A stretch of DNA of 64,000 bases from Actinophytocola oryzae (GCF_004364325.1 NZ_SOCP01000005.1:558001-622000), one strand, 5' to 3'; counted from the stretch's first letter, positions 7,170 to 16,006 are shown. Notes: a model not told the origin generated them from the letters alone. Program-made: numbers and translations.

Positions 7170-9010
7170 AGTCCGCCGACCACGGGCAGCGTCACCGAAC
7201 TCTTGCCGGGGTTGACGGTCAGCTGCGTGCCGGGCGACGGGCGAAGCGTGAAGTTCATGTCCGTGGACACGACCACGAGGCCGATCCGGTGACCGGCCGG
7301 GAACACGTAGTCGTCCGGCTCCAGCGGCCAGTCGAACGTGTACTCCCTGCCCTGCACCACCGGGCTGCTCCGGTCGGCGCCCTTGCGGTTCTGCACGTCC
7401 GTCCAGCCGCGCGTGACCACCGTCGCGGAGCCGTCCTGTGCGTAGTCGACGAGCAGGCCCGTCAGGTTCGCCGAGTACCGGTTGTCAACGGACGCCCGCA
7501 ACGACACCGACGGGGTGCCACTCAGATGGGTGGACTTCGACAGCGGAGCGGACAGGTACGCGAGACGGTTCGGGTTCGCCGTCGCCGGGTTCGGGACCAG
7601 CGACACGTCGGTGTCGAGCGTCCTGCCGGAGTCCACGAACGACTGGCGCGGCCCACCACCCGACCGGGCCAACCCGCCGGGATCGGTAGCGTTCGGCGAC
7701 GACAGCTTCAACGTCGCGTCCCGCGCACCGGGCACCGGCCAGTCGGCGTACTTCTCGTAGGTGCCGTCCGGGCGCTGGATGTCGGCCCTCGGCTCGGCCA
7801 TGATCCCGTTGCGGACACCGAACAGCCAGTAGTCCATCCACCGGTTCAGTGTCACCTGGTAGTCGGACGTCCCGGTCGGACCACCGTGGCCGCCCTTGTG
7901 CAGCCAGAGCTTGCGCGGCACGTTGTAGCGCTCGAGCTGCGCCCACCACGATGCGTACGCCGTGGGCATGACGTTGTAGTCCTCGAGGCCGTGCACCACG
8001 AACACGCTGGCCTTGATGCCACGCGCACGGTGCAGGTAGTCCCGCTCGTCCCAGTACGCGTTGTAGTCGCCCGTAGTCCGGTCGGCGTACTGCAGCAACG
8101 CGTCGGTGATGTGTCGGCACTTCTCGACGCGGTCCGGCCCCTCGACGTAGTAGGCCAGCACGTCCAGGTCCTCGCCCTGGAACGAGTTCTCCCCCAGGCC
8201 GGACACGTTCGAGTGAGGTGCGCGGACCAGACCGTTCGCGCGGTAGTAGTCGTACCAACTGGCGATGGCCGAGGTCGGCACGATCGTGCGCAGCCCCTCG
8301 ACACCCGTCGTGGCCACCTGGTTGGGGAGCGTCCCGTTGTAGGACGTGCCGACCATGCCCACGTCACCGGTGGTCCAGTCCGCGGTGACCGGCTCGCCCG
8401 CCTCGTTGTACGCCTTCGCCCGGCCGTTCAGCCAGTCGATGACCGCCTTCGTGCCGAGAGTCTCCTTCATGTCACCGACCGTGGGACACCCGTCGGAGAA
8501 GCCGGTACCGATCGACTCGCCGAGGACGACCGCGTAGCCACGCGGTACCCAGTAGTTGTCCAGCGAACCCGGCAGGTCCGGCTCGGGCCGGGCACCGATC
8601 GGCGTCGCGTCGGTCCGCGCCGCCGACGGCTGCAGGCCCTCCTGCGGCAGAACGGAGTAGTCCACGTTGTGGTTCTCGCCGCCGCCCGTGTTGTAGCGGT
8701 ACGGGCTGTGCTCGAAGATCACCGGGACCTTGATGCCCTGCGACACCGTCTCACCAGGCCGCGAGAGCCGGACACGGACGCGGTCCCTCACGCCGTCGAG
8801 ATCGCTGTCGACCGTCGTCTGCACGAACAGGGTCTCCTCGACCGCGTTGGCCAGGTCGAACTGAGGCACCGAGACCCCGTTCTCCAACCTCAGCCACGGT
8901 GGCGGCGTCGGACCACCCCGCGCGTACGGGGTCGCCCCGGCCGGTATGACCACCGCGAGCGGCAACACGACCGCGAGCGCGAACAGAACAGCACGGCGGG
9001 ACCGGCGCAT
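7166..9010 (-). CDS. Secreted Xaa-Pro dipeptidyl-peptidase-like hydrolase (S15/CocE family)
   Basis: A 614-residue exported serine hydrolase. A signal peptide (MRRSRRAVLF then a hydrophobic stretch to about residue 26) is followed by an alpha/beta hydrolase domain with the nucleophile Ser223 in GTSYNG, a SIGTGFSDG segment, and a late His in HKGGHGG. The C-terminal third is the jelly-roll domain (PepX C type) ending in MNFTLRPSPGTQLTV. S15 enzymes remove X-Pro dipeptides from peptides outside the cell. CocE-like esterases share the fold. Its stop overlaps the next start by 4 bases. Confidence 0.88.
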   Translation of the reverse strand: MRRSRRAVLFALAVVLPLAVVIPAGATPYARGGPTPPPWLRLENGVSVPQFDLANAVEETLFVQTTVDSDLDGVRDRVRVRLSRPGETVSQGIKVPVIFEHSPYRYNTGGGENHNVDYSVLPQEGLQPSAARTDATPIGARPEPDLPGSLDNYWVPRGYAVVLGESIGTGFSDGCPTVGDMKETLGTKAVIDWLNGRAKAYNEAGEPVTADWTTGDVGMVGTSYNGTLPNQVATTGVEGLRTIVPTSAIASWYDYYRANGLVRAPHSNVSGLGENSFQGEDLDVLAYYVEGPDRVEKCRHITDALLQYADRTTGDYNAYWDERDYLHRARGIKASVFVVHGLEDYNVMPTAYASWWAQLERYNVPRKLWLHKGGHGGPTGTSDYQVTLNRWMDYWLFGVRNGIMAEPRADIQRPDGTYEKYADWPVPGARDATLKLSSPNATDPGGLARSGGGPRQSFVDSGRTLDTDVSLVPNPATANPNRLAYLSAPLSKSTHLSGTPSVSLRASVDNRYSANLTGLLVDYAQDGSATVVTRGWTDVQNRKGADRSSPVVQGREYTFDWPLEPDDYVFPAGHRIGLVVVSTDMNFTLRPSPGTQLTVNPGKSSVTLPVVGGL

Positions 9011-9243
9011 CGAGCCTCCGTACGACAGCAGGGGTGGAAAGCGCTGTCATAGTACGGCCAAAACCCCCATCACCACGAGGTTTGTCCCACCGGCGCCCAC
9101 TGGGCTACCATCACACATGCAAACCCTCCGGTTCCGGAAGGCTTGCGACTGGCCTCGGCGGCCGCCACCGCCGGGGCCGTAACCCTTCGGCGACGCCTGC
9201 TCGGTGATTGCTCACCTTCGCTTTTGCGGGTTTTCATTGTGAT

Positions 9244-9260
9244 GGGGGGCCGAGCCCCCC
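9244..9260. terminator. G/C hairpin GGGGGGC-CGA-GCCCCCC
   Basis: Perfect 7-base stem with a 3-base loop, followed by AAACCCCCC. It lies downstream of the fadE gene (minus strand) and could end its transcript, although no T tract follows. It may instead be part of a dispersed repeat. Confidence 0.45.
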
Positions 9261-9327
9261 AAACCCCCCACGGTGCGGATGGTTGCCGACCCGGCGTGGT
9301 TGCGGTGCCTCGGGGCGGCACCGTTTT

Positions 9328-9440
9328 CGCTTCGCTTCGCTTGCGTCTCGCCTCGCCTCGGCTGCGCGTCGCTCTCGCTCTTCGCTTGCGCGTTCGGCCC
9401 CGCTTCGCTTTGCACTTTCGCTTTGGTTTGGCCTTTGCGT
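9328..9440. repeat. Degenerate CGCTT/CGCCT tandem tract
   Basis: About 110 bases dominated by short units such as TTCGCTTCGCTTGCG and CGCCTCGCCTCGG, ending just before the fadE stop codon. The unit is irregular, so this is a degenerate tract rather than a clean tandem repeat. Related GAGCGAAGCGAG text occurs near 60370. Confidence 0.55.
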
Positions 9441-9443
9441 TCT

Positions 9444-10598
9444 TTAGCTTAGGCCCAGTTCTCTTGCTATCAGCATTCGTTGCACTTCGCTTGTGCCTTC
9501 GCCTACTTCCAGGATCTTTGCGTCTCTGTAGAAGCGGCCTACCGGGTACTCGTTCATGAAGCCGTAGCCGCCGAAGATCTGGGTTGCGTCCCTTGCGTTG
9601 TCCATGGCCGCGTTCGAGCTTGCCAGTTTGGCTATTGCGGCTTCCTTCTTGAAGGGTTCGCCTCTCAGCATCTTTGCCGCTGCCGCGTAGTAGGCCAGGC
9701 GTGCGGTGTGCACTCGGGCTTCCATGTCCGCTATTTTGAACTGGATCGCCTGATACTTTCCTATCGCGTTGCCGAATGCTGCGCGTTCTTTTGCGTAGCG
9801 GACTGACTCGTCCACGCAGCCCTGGGCCAGGCCCACCGAGACGGCCGCTATCGCTATTCTTCCCTCGTCCAGAATGGACAGGAACTGGGCGTAGCCTCGA
9901 CCGCGCTCACCCAGTAGGTTTGATGACGGCACCTTGCAGTCGTCGAAGGACAGGCCGTGCGTGTCCGAGGAGCACCAGCCCACCTTTGAGTAGCTCTTGG
10001 ACACCGACAGGCCCGGGGTGTTGCTCGGGACTATGATCGCCGAGATTTCCTTGCGCCCATTGGTGGTTTTTCCTGTTACCGCCGTTGCGGTTACCAGACC
10101 TGTTATCTTTGTGCCTGAGTTCGTTATGAACGACTTGCTGCCGTTCAGTACCCACTGGTTGTCTTGCTCTACCGCGGTGGTCAGTGTGGCTCCTGCGTCC
10201 GAGCCGCCACCTGGTTCTGTCAGGCCGAAGGCGCCCAGCATCTCACCTGAGCACAGGCTTGGCAGCCACTCCTGCTTCTGCTCCTCTGTGCCGAAACGGT
10301 GGATTGGCATGGCACCCAGCGACACACCCGCTTCCAGCGTGATCGCCACGGACGAGTCCACGCGGGCCAACTCCTCCAGGGTGATGCACACCGCCAGGAA
10401 GTCGCCGCCCATGCCGCCGTACTCTTCCGGGAACGGCAGGCCGAACAGGCCCATGCGGCCCATCTTCGCCACGATCTCGTACGGGAACTCGGCCTTCTCG
10501 TAGAGGTCGCCTATGACCGGGGCGATCTCGTTCTGCGCGAACTCCTCCACGGTCTTCCGCAGCGAGGCGTGTTCGTCGGACAGGCGGAAGTCAATCAT
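9444..10598 (-). CDS. fadE19: Acyl-CoA dehydrogenase, FadE19-like, branched-chain catabolism
   Basis: A 384-residue acyl-CoA dehydrogenase. Family signatures are present: GAFGLTEPGGGSDAG (FAD/substrate loop), WVLNGSKSFITN, the ATQIFGGYGF segment, and EVGEGTSEVQR carrying the catalytic Glu in the short/medium-chain position. It is the last gene of accD1-accA1-fadE, the order seen for the mycobacterial leucine-degradation locus (accD1, accA1, fadE19), so an isovaleryl- or related branched acyl-CoA is the likely substrate. Its ATG overlaps the accA1 stop by 4 bases (ATGA). Codon use is visibly less G/C-biased at third positions than in its neighbours, most of all toward the 3' end. Confidence 0.87.
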   Translation of the reverse strand: MIDFRLSDEHASLRKTVEEFAQNEIAPVIGDLYEKAEFPYEIVAKMGRMGLFGLPFPEEYGGMGGDFLAVCITLEELARVDSSVAITLEAGVSLGAMPIHRFGTEEQKQEWLPSLCSGEMLGAFGLTEPGGGSDAGATLTTAVEQDNQWVLNGSKSFITNSGTKITGLVTATAVTGKTTNGRKEISAIIVPSNTPGLSVSKSYSKVGWCSSDTHGLSFDDCKVPSSNLLGERGRGYAQFLSILDEGRIAIAAVSVGLAQGCVDESVRYAKERAAFGNAIGKYQAIQFKIADMEARVHTARLAYYAAAAKMLRGEPFKKEAAIAKLASSNAAMDNARDATQIFGGYGFMNEYPVGRFYRDAKILEVGEGTSEVQRMLIARELGLS

Positions 10599-12568
10599 GA
10601 CCGCTCCTCATGTGGGGTCACCACCGCAAGGGGTTGGTTCAGCGCGACCTGTTGGCCTGCGCGGACGTGTAGCTCTGTGACGACACCGTCGACCGCCGCT
10701 GTCACCGTGTGTTCCATCTTCATCGCCTCGACCACGACCAGCGGTGCTCCCGCGGCGACCACGTCGCCCTGCGATGCCTTGACCACCAGGACCGTGCCTG
10801 GCATGGGGCTCACCACCGGGCCGCCGCCCGTCGCGTTGACCGTCGTGCGCTCCAGCAGCGAGTGTTCGTCCACTGCCCACGTGCCGCCGCCGCCCGCCAG
10901 CCAGAGCGTGTCGTTGTCCCTGGCTCGGCGGAACGTTGCCGTGCGACCCGCGAACGTGATCTCCAGGCGGTGTCGGTCCCGTCGCGCTGTCGCCTGGTGT
11001 GCTTCGGCGTCGTCCAGCGTGATCGACGCCTTCTCCGGGGTGCCGGTGATGCGGACCGTGACATCCCTGTCGCCGCAGGCCAGGCGGAACGGGATGGCCG
11101 CGGGGCCGCCCAGGCGCCAGCCGTTCACCAGGTCCCACGGGTCGACCGGGTCGTCGTCCTCGGCCACTGGTCGCAGGTCCAGTAGTCGGTCCAGTGCCGC
11201 GGCGGCGAACACCACGTCCGGTACCTCGGTCTTCGTCAGCTCCTCGAGCTTTCGTTCCACCAAGCCGGTGTCGAGCCTGCCTGCCACCACGTCCGCGTCG
11301 GACAGCAGTGCTCGCAGGAACGCCGTGTTCGTGCCTACGCCCAGTACTGCCGTTCCGCTCAGTGCACCCGACAGCGCCTTCAGCGCGGACGAGCGGGTCG
11401 GACCCCAGGCGACCACCTTGGCCAGCATGGGGTCGTAGTTCGAGCCGACCACTGTGCCCTTGCGTAGTGCGGAGTCCACGCGGACGTTGTCCCCGTACGG
11501 CTCCGTGACGGCCAGTACGCGCCCACCCGTCGGCAGGAAGCCGTGTGCCGGGTCCTCCGCGTAGACGCGCGCCTCCACGGCGTGGCCCTCGAAGTCCACA
11601 TCGGACTGCGCCATCGTTAGTGACAGGCCCGCTGCCACCCTGACCTGTTGCTCCACCAGGTCGATGCCGGTCACCATCTCGGTCACCGGGTGCTCGACCT
11701 GGAGGCGGGTGTTCATCTCCATGAAGAAGAACTCGTCGGGGCGGTCCGTCGAGACGATGAACTCGACCGTGCCCGCACCCGTGTAGCCGACGGACCGCGC
11801 CGCCTCCACGGCCGCGGCACCCATGCGGGACCGCTTCTCCTCGTCCAGCAGGGGGGACGGCGCCTCTTCGATGATCTTCTGGTGCCTTCGCTGGAGGCTG
11901 CACTCGCGTTCGCCCAGGTGGATCACGTTGCCGTGCGCGTCGGCCAGTACCTGGATCTCGATGTGCCGTGGGTTGGCCACGAACCGTTCCACCAGCAGTG
12001 TGTCGTCGCCGAAGGCGCCTCTGGCCTCGCGGCGTGCCGACTCGAGCGCCTCCGGGAGGTCGGCAGGGTCCTCGACCAGACGCATTCCCTTGCCGCCACC
12101 ACCTGCGGACGGCTTGACCAGAACCGGGTAGCCGATCTCCTTCGCCGCGGCTACCAGGTCGTCATCGGACATGCCCGGCTCGTTGCGGCCGGGTACGACC
12201 GCCACCCCGGCCGCGCTGACGGTCTGCTTGGCGCGGATCTTGTCGCCCATGGCCTCGATCGCGGCCGGTGGCGGGCCGATGAAGACGATGCCCGCGTCCG
12301 CGCACGCGCGTGCGAACGCGGCGTTCTCGGCCAGGAAGCCGTAGCCGGGGTGCACGGCCTCCGCGCCGGTCTCCTTCGCGGCAGCCACCATGTCCGCTAT
12401 GGACAGATAACTCGGGACGCGGATCGCGTCGTCGGCGTCCGCCACGTGGCGGGCACCCGCGTCGGCGTCGGTGAACACCGCGACCGACCGAATGCCCAGG
12501 TTGGCCAACGTCTCGCAGACCCGGACGGCGATCTCGCCCCGGTTGGCGACCAGTACGGTACTGAACAT
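10595..12568 (-). CDS. accA1: Acyl-CoA carboxylase alpha subunit (biotin carboxylase + biotin carrier), methylcrotonyl-CoA type
   Basis: A 657-residue protein with a biotin carboxylase domain (FSTVLVANRGEIAVRV at the N terminus, an ATP-grasp glycine-rich segment KPSAGGGGKGMR, the EMNTRLQVEHPVTE motif), a BT-like middle domain and a C-terminal biotinyl domain with VVEAMKMEHTV, whose Lys carries biotin. I start it at ATG 12568 because biotin carboxylases begin right at FSTVLVANRG; upstream in-frame sequence is arginine-rich read-through of accD1. With AccD1 it should carboxylate 3-methylcrotonyl-CoA in leucine breakdown. It starts 2 bases after the accD1 stop. Confidence 0.92.
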   Translation of the reverse strand: MFSTVLVANRGEIAVRVCETLANLGIRSVAVFTDADAGARHVADADDAIRVPSYLSIADMVAAAKETGAEAVHPGYGFLAENAAFARACADAGIVFIGPPPAAIEAMGDKIRAKQTVSAAGVAVVPGRNEPGMSDDDLVAAAKEIGYPVLVKPSAGGGGKGMRLVEDPADLPEALESARREARGAFGDDTLLVERFVANPRHIEIQVLADAHGNVIHLGERECSLQRRHQKIIEEAPSPLLDEEKRSRMGAAAVEAARSVGYTGAGTVEFIVSTDRPDEFFFMEMNTRLQVEHPVTEMVTGIDLVEQQVRVAAGLSLTMAQSDVDFEGHAVEARVYAEDPAHGFLPTGGRVLAVTEPYGDNVRVDSALRKGTVVGSNYDPMLAKVVAWGPTRSSALKALSGALSGTAVLGVGTNTAFLRALLSDADVVAGRLDTGLVERKLEELTKTEVPDVVFAAAALDRLLDLRPVAEDDDPVDPWDLVNGWRLGGPAAIPFRLACGDRDVTVRITGTPEKASITLDDAEAHQATARRDRHRLEITFAGRTATFRRARDNDTLWLAGGGGTWAVDEHSLLERTTVNATGGGPVVSPMPGTVLVVKASQGDVVAAGAPLVVVEAMKMEHTVTAAVDGVVTELHVRAGQQVALNQPLAVVTPHEERS

Positions 12569-12570
12569 CG

Positions 12571-14184
12571 TCACATCCTGAAGACGCCGTAGCGGACCGG
12601 TTCGAGCGGCTTGTTGGCGGCCGCGGACAGGCCCAGCCCGAGCACCATGCGAGTGTCGGCCGGGTCGATCACGCCGTCGTCCCACAGCCGTGCGGTTGAG
12701 TACAGCGGGTTGCCCTGGTCCTCGTACTGCGTGCGGATGGGCGCCTTGAACGCTTCTTCCTCCGGTGCGGGCCAGTCCTCACCCCGTGCCCCGAACTGGT
12801 CGCGGCGCACTGTCGCGAGCACGGAGGCCGCCTGCTCGCCACCCATCACGGAGATCCTGGCGTTCGGCCACATCCACAGGAACCTCGGCTCGTACGCCCT
12901 GCCGCACATGGAGTAGTTGCCCGCGCCGAACGAGCCGCCGATGATCACGGTGAACTTCGGCACCCGGGCACACGCGACCGCCGTCACCATCTTGGCGCCG
13001 TGCTTGGCGATGCCGGACGTCTCGTAGTCGCGGCCGACCATGAAGCCGGTGATGTTCTGCAGGAACACGAGTGGGATCGAGCGCTGGTCGCACAGCTCGA
13101 TGAAGTGCGCTCCCTTGACCGCCGACTCGCCGAACAGCACGCCGTTGTTGGCGACGATGCCGACCGGGTGCCCGTGGAGGCGCGCGAAGCCGGTGACGAG
13201 CGTCGTGCCGTACTCCTTCTTGAACTCCCGGAACCGGCTGCCGTCGACGATCCGCGCAATGACCTCGCGCACGTCGTAGGGGGTGCGCGAGTCGGTCGGC
13301 ACCACGCCGTACAGCTCCGCCGGGTCGACGGCCGGCTCCTCGGTCGCCGCGACGTCCCACGGCCGGGCAGCGCGGGGCCCGAGCGTGGACACGATCGACC
13401 GGACGATGCGCAGTGCGTGCCCGTCGTCCTCGGCAAGGTGGTCGGTCACGCCGGACTGTCGCGAGTGGACATTCCCGCCACCCAGCTCCTCGGCCGTGAC
13501 GACCTCGCCGGTCGCGGCCTTCACCAGCGGCGGGCCACCGAGGAAGATCGTCCCCTGGTTGCGGACGATCACCGCCTCGTCGCTCATGGCGGGCACGTAC
13601 GCGCCCCCTGCCGTGCACGACCCCAGCACGGCGGCGATCTGCGGGATCCCGCGCGCGGACATGGTGGCCTGGTTGAAGAAGATCCGGCCGAAGTGGTCGC
13701 GGTCCGGGAAGACCTCGTCCTGGCGGGGCAGGAACGCGCCGCCGGAGTCGACCAGGTAGACACAGGGCAGGTTGTTGTGCAGCGCGACTTCCTGCGCGCG
13801 GAGGTGCTTCTTCACCGTCATCGGGTAGTACGTGCCGCCCTTGACGGTCGCGTCGTTGGCGACGACCACGCACTCGCGGCCGGAGACGCGGCCGACGCCC
13901 GTGATGATGCCCGCGGCCGGTGCCTCGTCGTCGTACATGCCACTGGCGGCCAGCGGCGACAGCTCCAGGAACGGCGACCCGGGGTCGACCAGCGACTCCA
14001 CCCGGTCGCGGGGCAACAGCTTGCCCCGGTCGAGGTGCCGCTGCCTGGCCCGCTCACCGCCGCCTCTCGCGGCCGTGGCCGTGCGGGCCCGCAGGTCGTC
14101 GACCAGCGCCGCGTGCTCCTTCACGTACCGCTGGTACGCGGGGTCACCCGGGTCGGCGCCGGAGCGCAGTACGGGCGCGTCCAT
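12571..14184 (-). CDS. accD1: Acyl-CoA carboxylase beta subunit (carboxyltransferase), methylcrotonyl-CoA type
   Basis: A 537-residue carboxyltransferase. N- and C-terminal crotonase-like halves are evident (GTYYPMTVKKHLRAQEVAL and PCVYLVDSGGAFLPRQDEVFP in the first, NNGVLFGESAVKGAHFIELC in the second), with SCTAGGAYVPAMSDE forming an oxyanion region. The LPRQDEVFPD signature is typical of methylcrotonyl-CoA rather than propionyl-CoA carboxylases. It leads the minus-strand operon accD1-accA1-fadE. The promoter region contains paired GTTA/TAAC motifs that also occur in front of the TetR gene at 15316. Confidence 0.92.
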   Translation of the reverse strand: MDAPVLRSGADPGDPAYQRYVKEHAALVDDLRARTATAARGGGERARQRHLDRGKLLPRDRVESLVDPGSPFLELSPLAASGMYDDEAPAAGIITGVGRVSGRECVVVANDATVKGGTYYPMTVKKHLRAQEVALHNNLPCVYLVDSGGAFLPRQDEVFPDRDHFGRIFFNQATMSARGIPQIAAVLGSCTAGGAYVPAMSDEAVIVRNQGTIFLGGPPLVKAATGEVVTAEELGGGNVHSRQSGVTDHLAEDDGHALRIVRSIVSTLGPRAARPWDVAATEEPAVDPAELYGVVPTDSRTPYDVREVIARIVDGSRFREFKKEYGTTLVTGFARLHGHPVGIVANNGVLFGESAVKGAHFIELCDQRSIPLVFLQNITGFMVGRDYETSGIAKHGAKMVTAVACARVPKFTVIIGGSFGAGNYSMCGRAYEPRFLWMWPNARISVMGGEQAASVLATVRRDQFGARGEDWPAPEEEAFKAPIRTQYEDQGNPLYSTARLWDDGVIDPADTRMVLGLGLSAAANKPLEPVRYGVFRM

Positions 14185-14197
14185 CTCGCTCCGCTCA

Positions 14198-14240
14198 CGT
14201 TAGTCATCGTTAACATGACCGATGTTAGCGGCGGTTAACC
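14198..14240 (-). promoter_or_regulatory. GTTA/TAAC repeat cluster in the accD1 promoter, probable TetR operator
   Basis: Four GTTA tetrads at 14199, 14209, 14224 and 14234 are spaced 10, 15 and 10 bases. An inverted repeat TAACAT-GACCG-ATGTTA covers 14211-14227. The heptamer CGTTAGT (14198-14204) recurs at 15222-15228 before the TetR gene. This marks a likely repressor site controlling the carboxylase operon. Confidence 0.55.
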
Positions 14241-14310
14241 GACCCGTCCACCCGGCTCCTGGCGCACTCCAGCCGGAGTGGACGACTTCTGGATCCACCC
14301 CGACCTGGAC

Positions 14311-14328
14311 GGGACCCGGCCGGGTCCC
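14311..14328 (-). terminator. Palindromic hairpin after the SGNH hydrolase gene
   Basis: An 18-base perfect palindrome (GGGACCCGG joined to CCGGGTCCC), 19 bases beyond the SGNH stop in the minus direction. A smaller CACTCC/GGAGTG hairpin (14265-14280) lies farther on. Termination is the likely role; no T run is seen. Confidence 0.5.
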
Positions 14329-14346
14329 CGTCCCCTCGCGATTGAC

Positions 14347-15150
14347 TCAGGCGACCGCCTCGAGCGCCGGGTAGTAGCCATCGCGGTGACCGGCCACGTT
14401 CGGGTGATAGGACTCGTCCACCGGCCAGGTGACACTGTTGAGCCAGCGCTCACCGGCCGCGCAGATCTCGTGACCCGAGAAGGCGGTGCGGCCGTCGACG
14501 AAGGTGAAGCCGTACGCGGCCGCCCGACCGCTGGTGACCTCGGCGAGCACGTCGGCGGACCCGTTGATCGCCGCACGCTTGGTCTCGCTCAGCCCCAGCG
14601 TGCAGTCGCCGTTGAGCACGTAGATGTGCGGGTAGCCGAGCACGACAACCTCGGCGTCCGGCGCGCGGTCGCGGAGCTGGGTGTACACCGCGTCCAGCCT
14701 GGCGGGCAGCTGGTCACGGGCGTAGGTCTGCGCCTGCTGGTTGCGGGTGACGCAGTCGGAGTCCGAGCCGAGGTTGCAGTCGGTCATGACCGAGGCGAAG
14801 CCCGCGTCGTTGCCCCCGATCGAGATCGTGACCAGCGAGGTGTCGGCGGTGAGCGCGCCGACCTGGTTGTTCAGGACATCCGTGGTGACGGCGCCGGAGC
14901 ACGCCACGAACGAGAACGCGGACGGCGCGTTGGCATTCGCCCACAGCTGTGGGTAGGCGTTGGCGCTGCGCTTGCAGCCGCCGCTGTCGCCGTAGCTGCC
15001 CGCGCCGGTGCCGGACGCGTAGGAGTCACCGAGTGCGACGTACTTTCCCGCCAGGACAACGGGATCGGCCGACGCCGGGGCGGCCGCGAGCCCGGCGAGG
15101 ATCGCCGAGAACATCGTTACGAAGGCAATGAGGGCAGAACGAGCACGCAT
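14347..15150 (-). CDS. Secreted SGNH/GDSL esterase or lipase
   Basis: A 267-residue exported hydrolase. The signal peptide runs through FVTMFSAILAGLAAAPASA. The SGNH blocks are all present: GDSYASG with nucleophile Ser43, the block II Gly region, SIGGNDAG (block III Asn), and a late D-x-x-H type block in DESYHPNVAGH. Paired cysteines (GGCKRSANAY/VACSG, CNLGSDSDC) are typical of the Streptomyces secreted esterase subfamily with three disulfides. The substrate is probably acyl esters of lipids or polymers. It is transcribed away from the TetR gene at 15316, with 165 bases between. Confidence 0.9.
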   Translation of the reverse strand: MRARSALIAFVTMFSAILAGLAAAPASADPVVLAGKYVALGDSYASGTGAGSYGDSGGCKRSANAYPQLWANANAPSAFSFVACSGAVTTDVLNNQVGALTADTSLVTISIGGNDAGFASVMTDCNLGSDSDCVTRNQQAQTYARDQLPARLDAVYTQLRDRAPDAEVVVLGYPHIYVLNGDCTLGLSETKRAAINGSADVLAEVTSGRAAAYGFTFVDGRTAFSGHEICAAGERWLNSVTWPVDESYHPNVAGHRDGYYPALEAVA

Positions 15151-15198
15151 GGTCTTCCTCCGCGACGGGGAATCAACGCCAGATCATGATTACCAGCG

Positions 15199-15309
15199 AC
15201 TAACAAGACGGCGAATCGGTTCGTTAGTAGTTCACGGTTGCCAGATGGGCCTTACCAGTTGGCATGCGCGAACACGGGAGTTATCCATCGCTAACCCGGC
15301 CGGTATCAT
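15199..15309 (+). promoter_or_regulatory. Promoter and candidate operators of the TetR gene at 15316
   Basis: A TATCAT hexamer (15304-15309) lies 6 bases before the GTG start, a leaderless arrangement. Upstream, ACTAAC (15199-15204) and GTTAGT (15223-15228) form an inverted pair, and CTAAC recurs at 15291. The same core (CGTTAGT) is in the accD1 promoter, suggesting one repressor for both. Confidence 0.5.
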
Positions 15310-15315
15310 GGCGCG

Positions 15316-15906
15316 GTGTCCAGCCGTCGGGAGCAGATCCTTGCCGCAGCAGCGGGGCTCTTCGCGCGACACGGGTTCCACGGTGTCGGCATCGACGAGA
15401 TCGGCGCGGCGGTCGGGGTCTCCGGACCCGCGCTGTACCGGCACTTCCGGAGCAAGGACGCGATGCTGGGCGAGATGTTGACCTCCATCAGCGACGAACT
15501 CCTGGCCGGCGGACTGGAACGTCGCGAACGTACCGAGGATCCCGCGAAGCTGCTGGGTGAACTGGTGGCGTTCCAAGTGGACTTCGCACTCGACAACCCG
15601 TCGCTGATCACGGTGCAGGAACGCAATCTCGGCAATCTCACCGAGCCCGACCGCAGGCGGGTGCGCGCCCTGCAGCGCCGCTACGTCGAGGTGTGGGTGC
15701 AGGCCATTCGCGACACCACGCCGACCTTCGACGAGCCCGCGGCACGGGCGGCGGCGCACGCCGTCTTCGGTCTGATCAACTCGACCCCGCACAGCAGGTA
15801 TCTCGGCCGCGACGGCATGGCGACCATGTTGCGGGACATGGCACTCGGCGCCCTCGGCAACGTCGGCCCGGAGACCGCGAGTGATCACGCTTCCCCGGAT
15901 ACGTGA
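15316..15906 (+). CDS. TetR/AcrR family regulator, likely controlling the accD1-accA1-fadE operon
   Basis: A 196-residue TetR repressor. The DNA-binding domain is residues ~3-50 (SSRREQILAAAAGLFARHGF, then the recognition segment VSGPALYRHFRSKDAML). In mycobacteria a TetR gene of this type (Rv2506) lies near the orthologous accD1-accA1-fadE19 locus, and the N-terminal domain here reads very like it from memory. A shared CGTTAGT motif upstream of this gene and of accD1 fits joint control. The ligand is probably an acyl-CoA of the leucine pathway (inference). The start is GTG, with no ribosome binding site. Confidence 0.85.
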   Translation: MSSRREQILAAAAGLFARHGFHGVGIDEIGAAVGVSGPALYRHFRSKDAMLGEMLTSISDELLAGGLERRERTEDPAKLLGELVAFQVDFALDNPSLITVQERNLGNLTEPDRRRVRALQRRYVEVWVQAIRDTTPTFDEPAARAAAHAVFGLINSTPHSRYLGRDGMATMLRDMALGALGNVGPETASDHASPDT

Positions 15907-16006
15907 AAGTTTGGCGAGCTCATGGTCCATCCGGGTGACCGGTCGCCGCCGCAAGTCCACGTCTCGGTAGTGTTTCGGTTACCGATCGATTCAGACCAAG
16001 AGGTGG

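Larger units (their letters stand above)
9011..9443. other. Gene-free stretch with hairpin and CGCTT-rich low-complexity tract
   Basis: About 430 bases without a convincing gene. It is upstream of the S15 gene on the left and holds the 3' flank of the acyl-CoA dehydrogenase on the right. It contains the hairpin at 9244-9260 and the repeat tract at 9328-9440 listed separately. Open frames through it have codon use and composition unlike the neighbours. Confidence 0.6.

Noticed and set aside
7289..9052. Long plus-strand frame opposite the S15 peptidase gene
   Set aside because: Arg/Val/His-rich composition typical of antisense reading of a GC-rich gene; no start signal or family match.
9143..9559. 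Possible gene in the 9.1-9.5 kb gap
   Set aside because: The frame runs through the G/C hairpin and the CGCTT tract and into the fadE 3' end; its Leu/Arg/Phe repeats reflect the DNA repeat.
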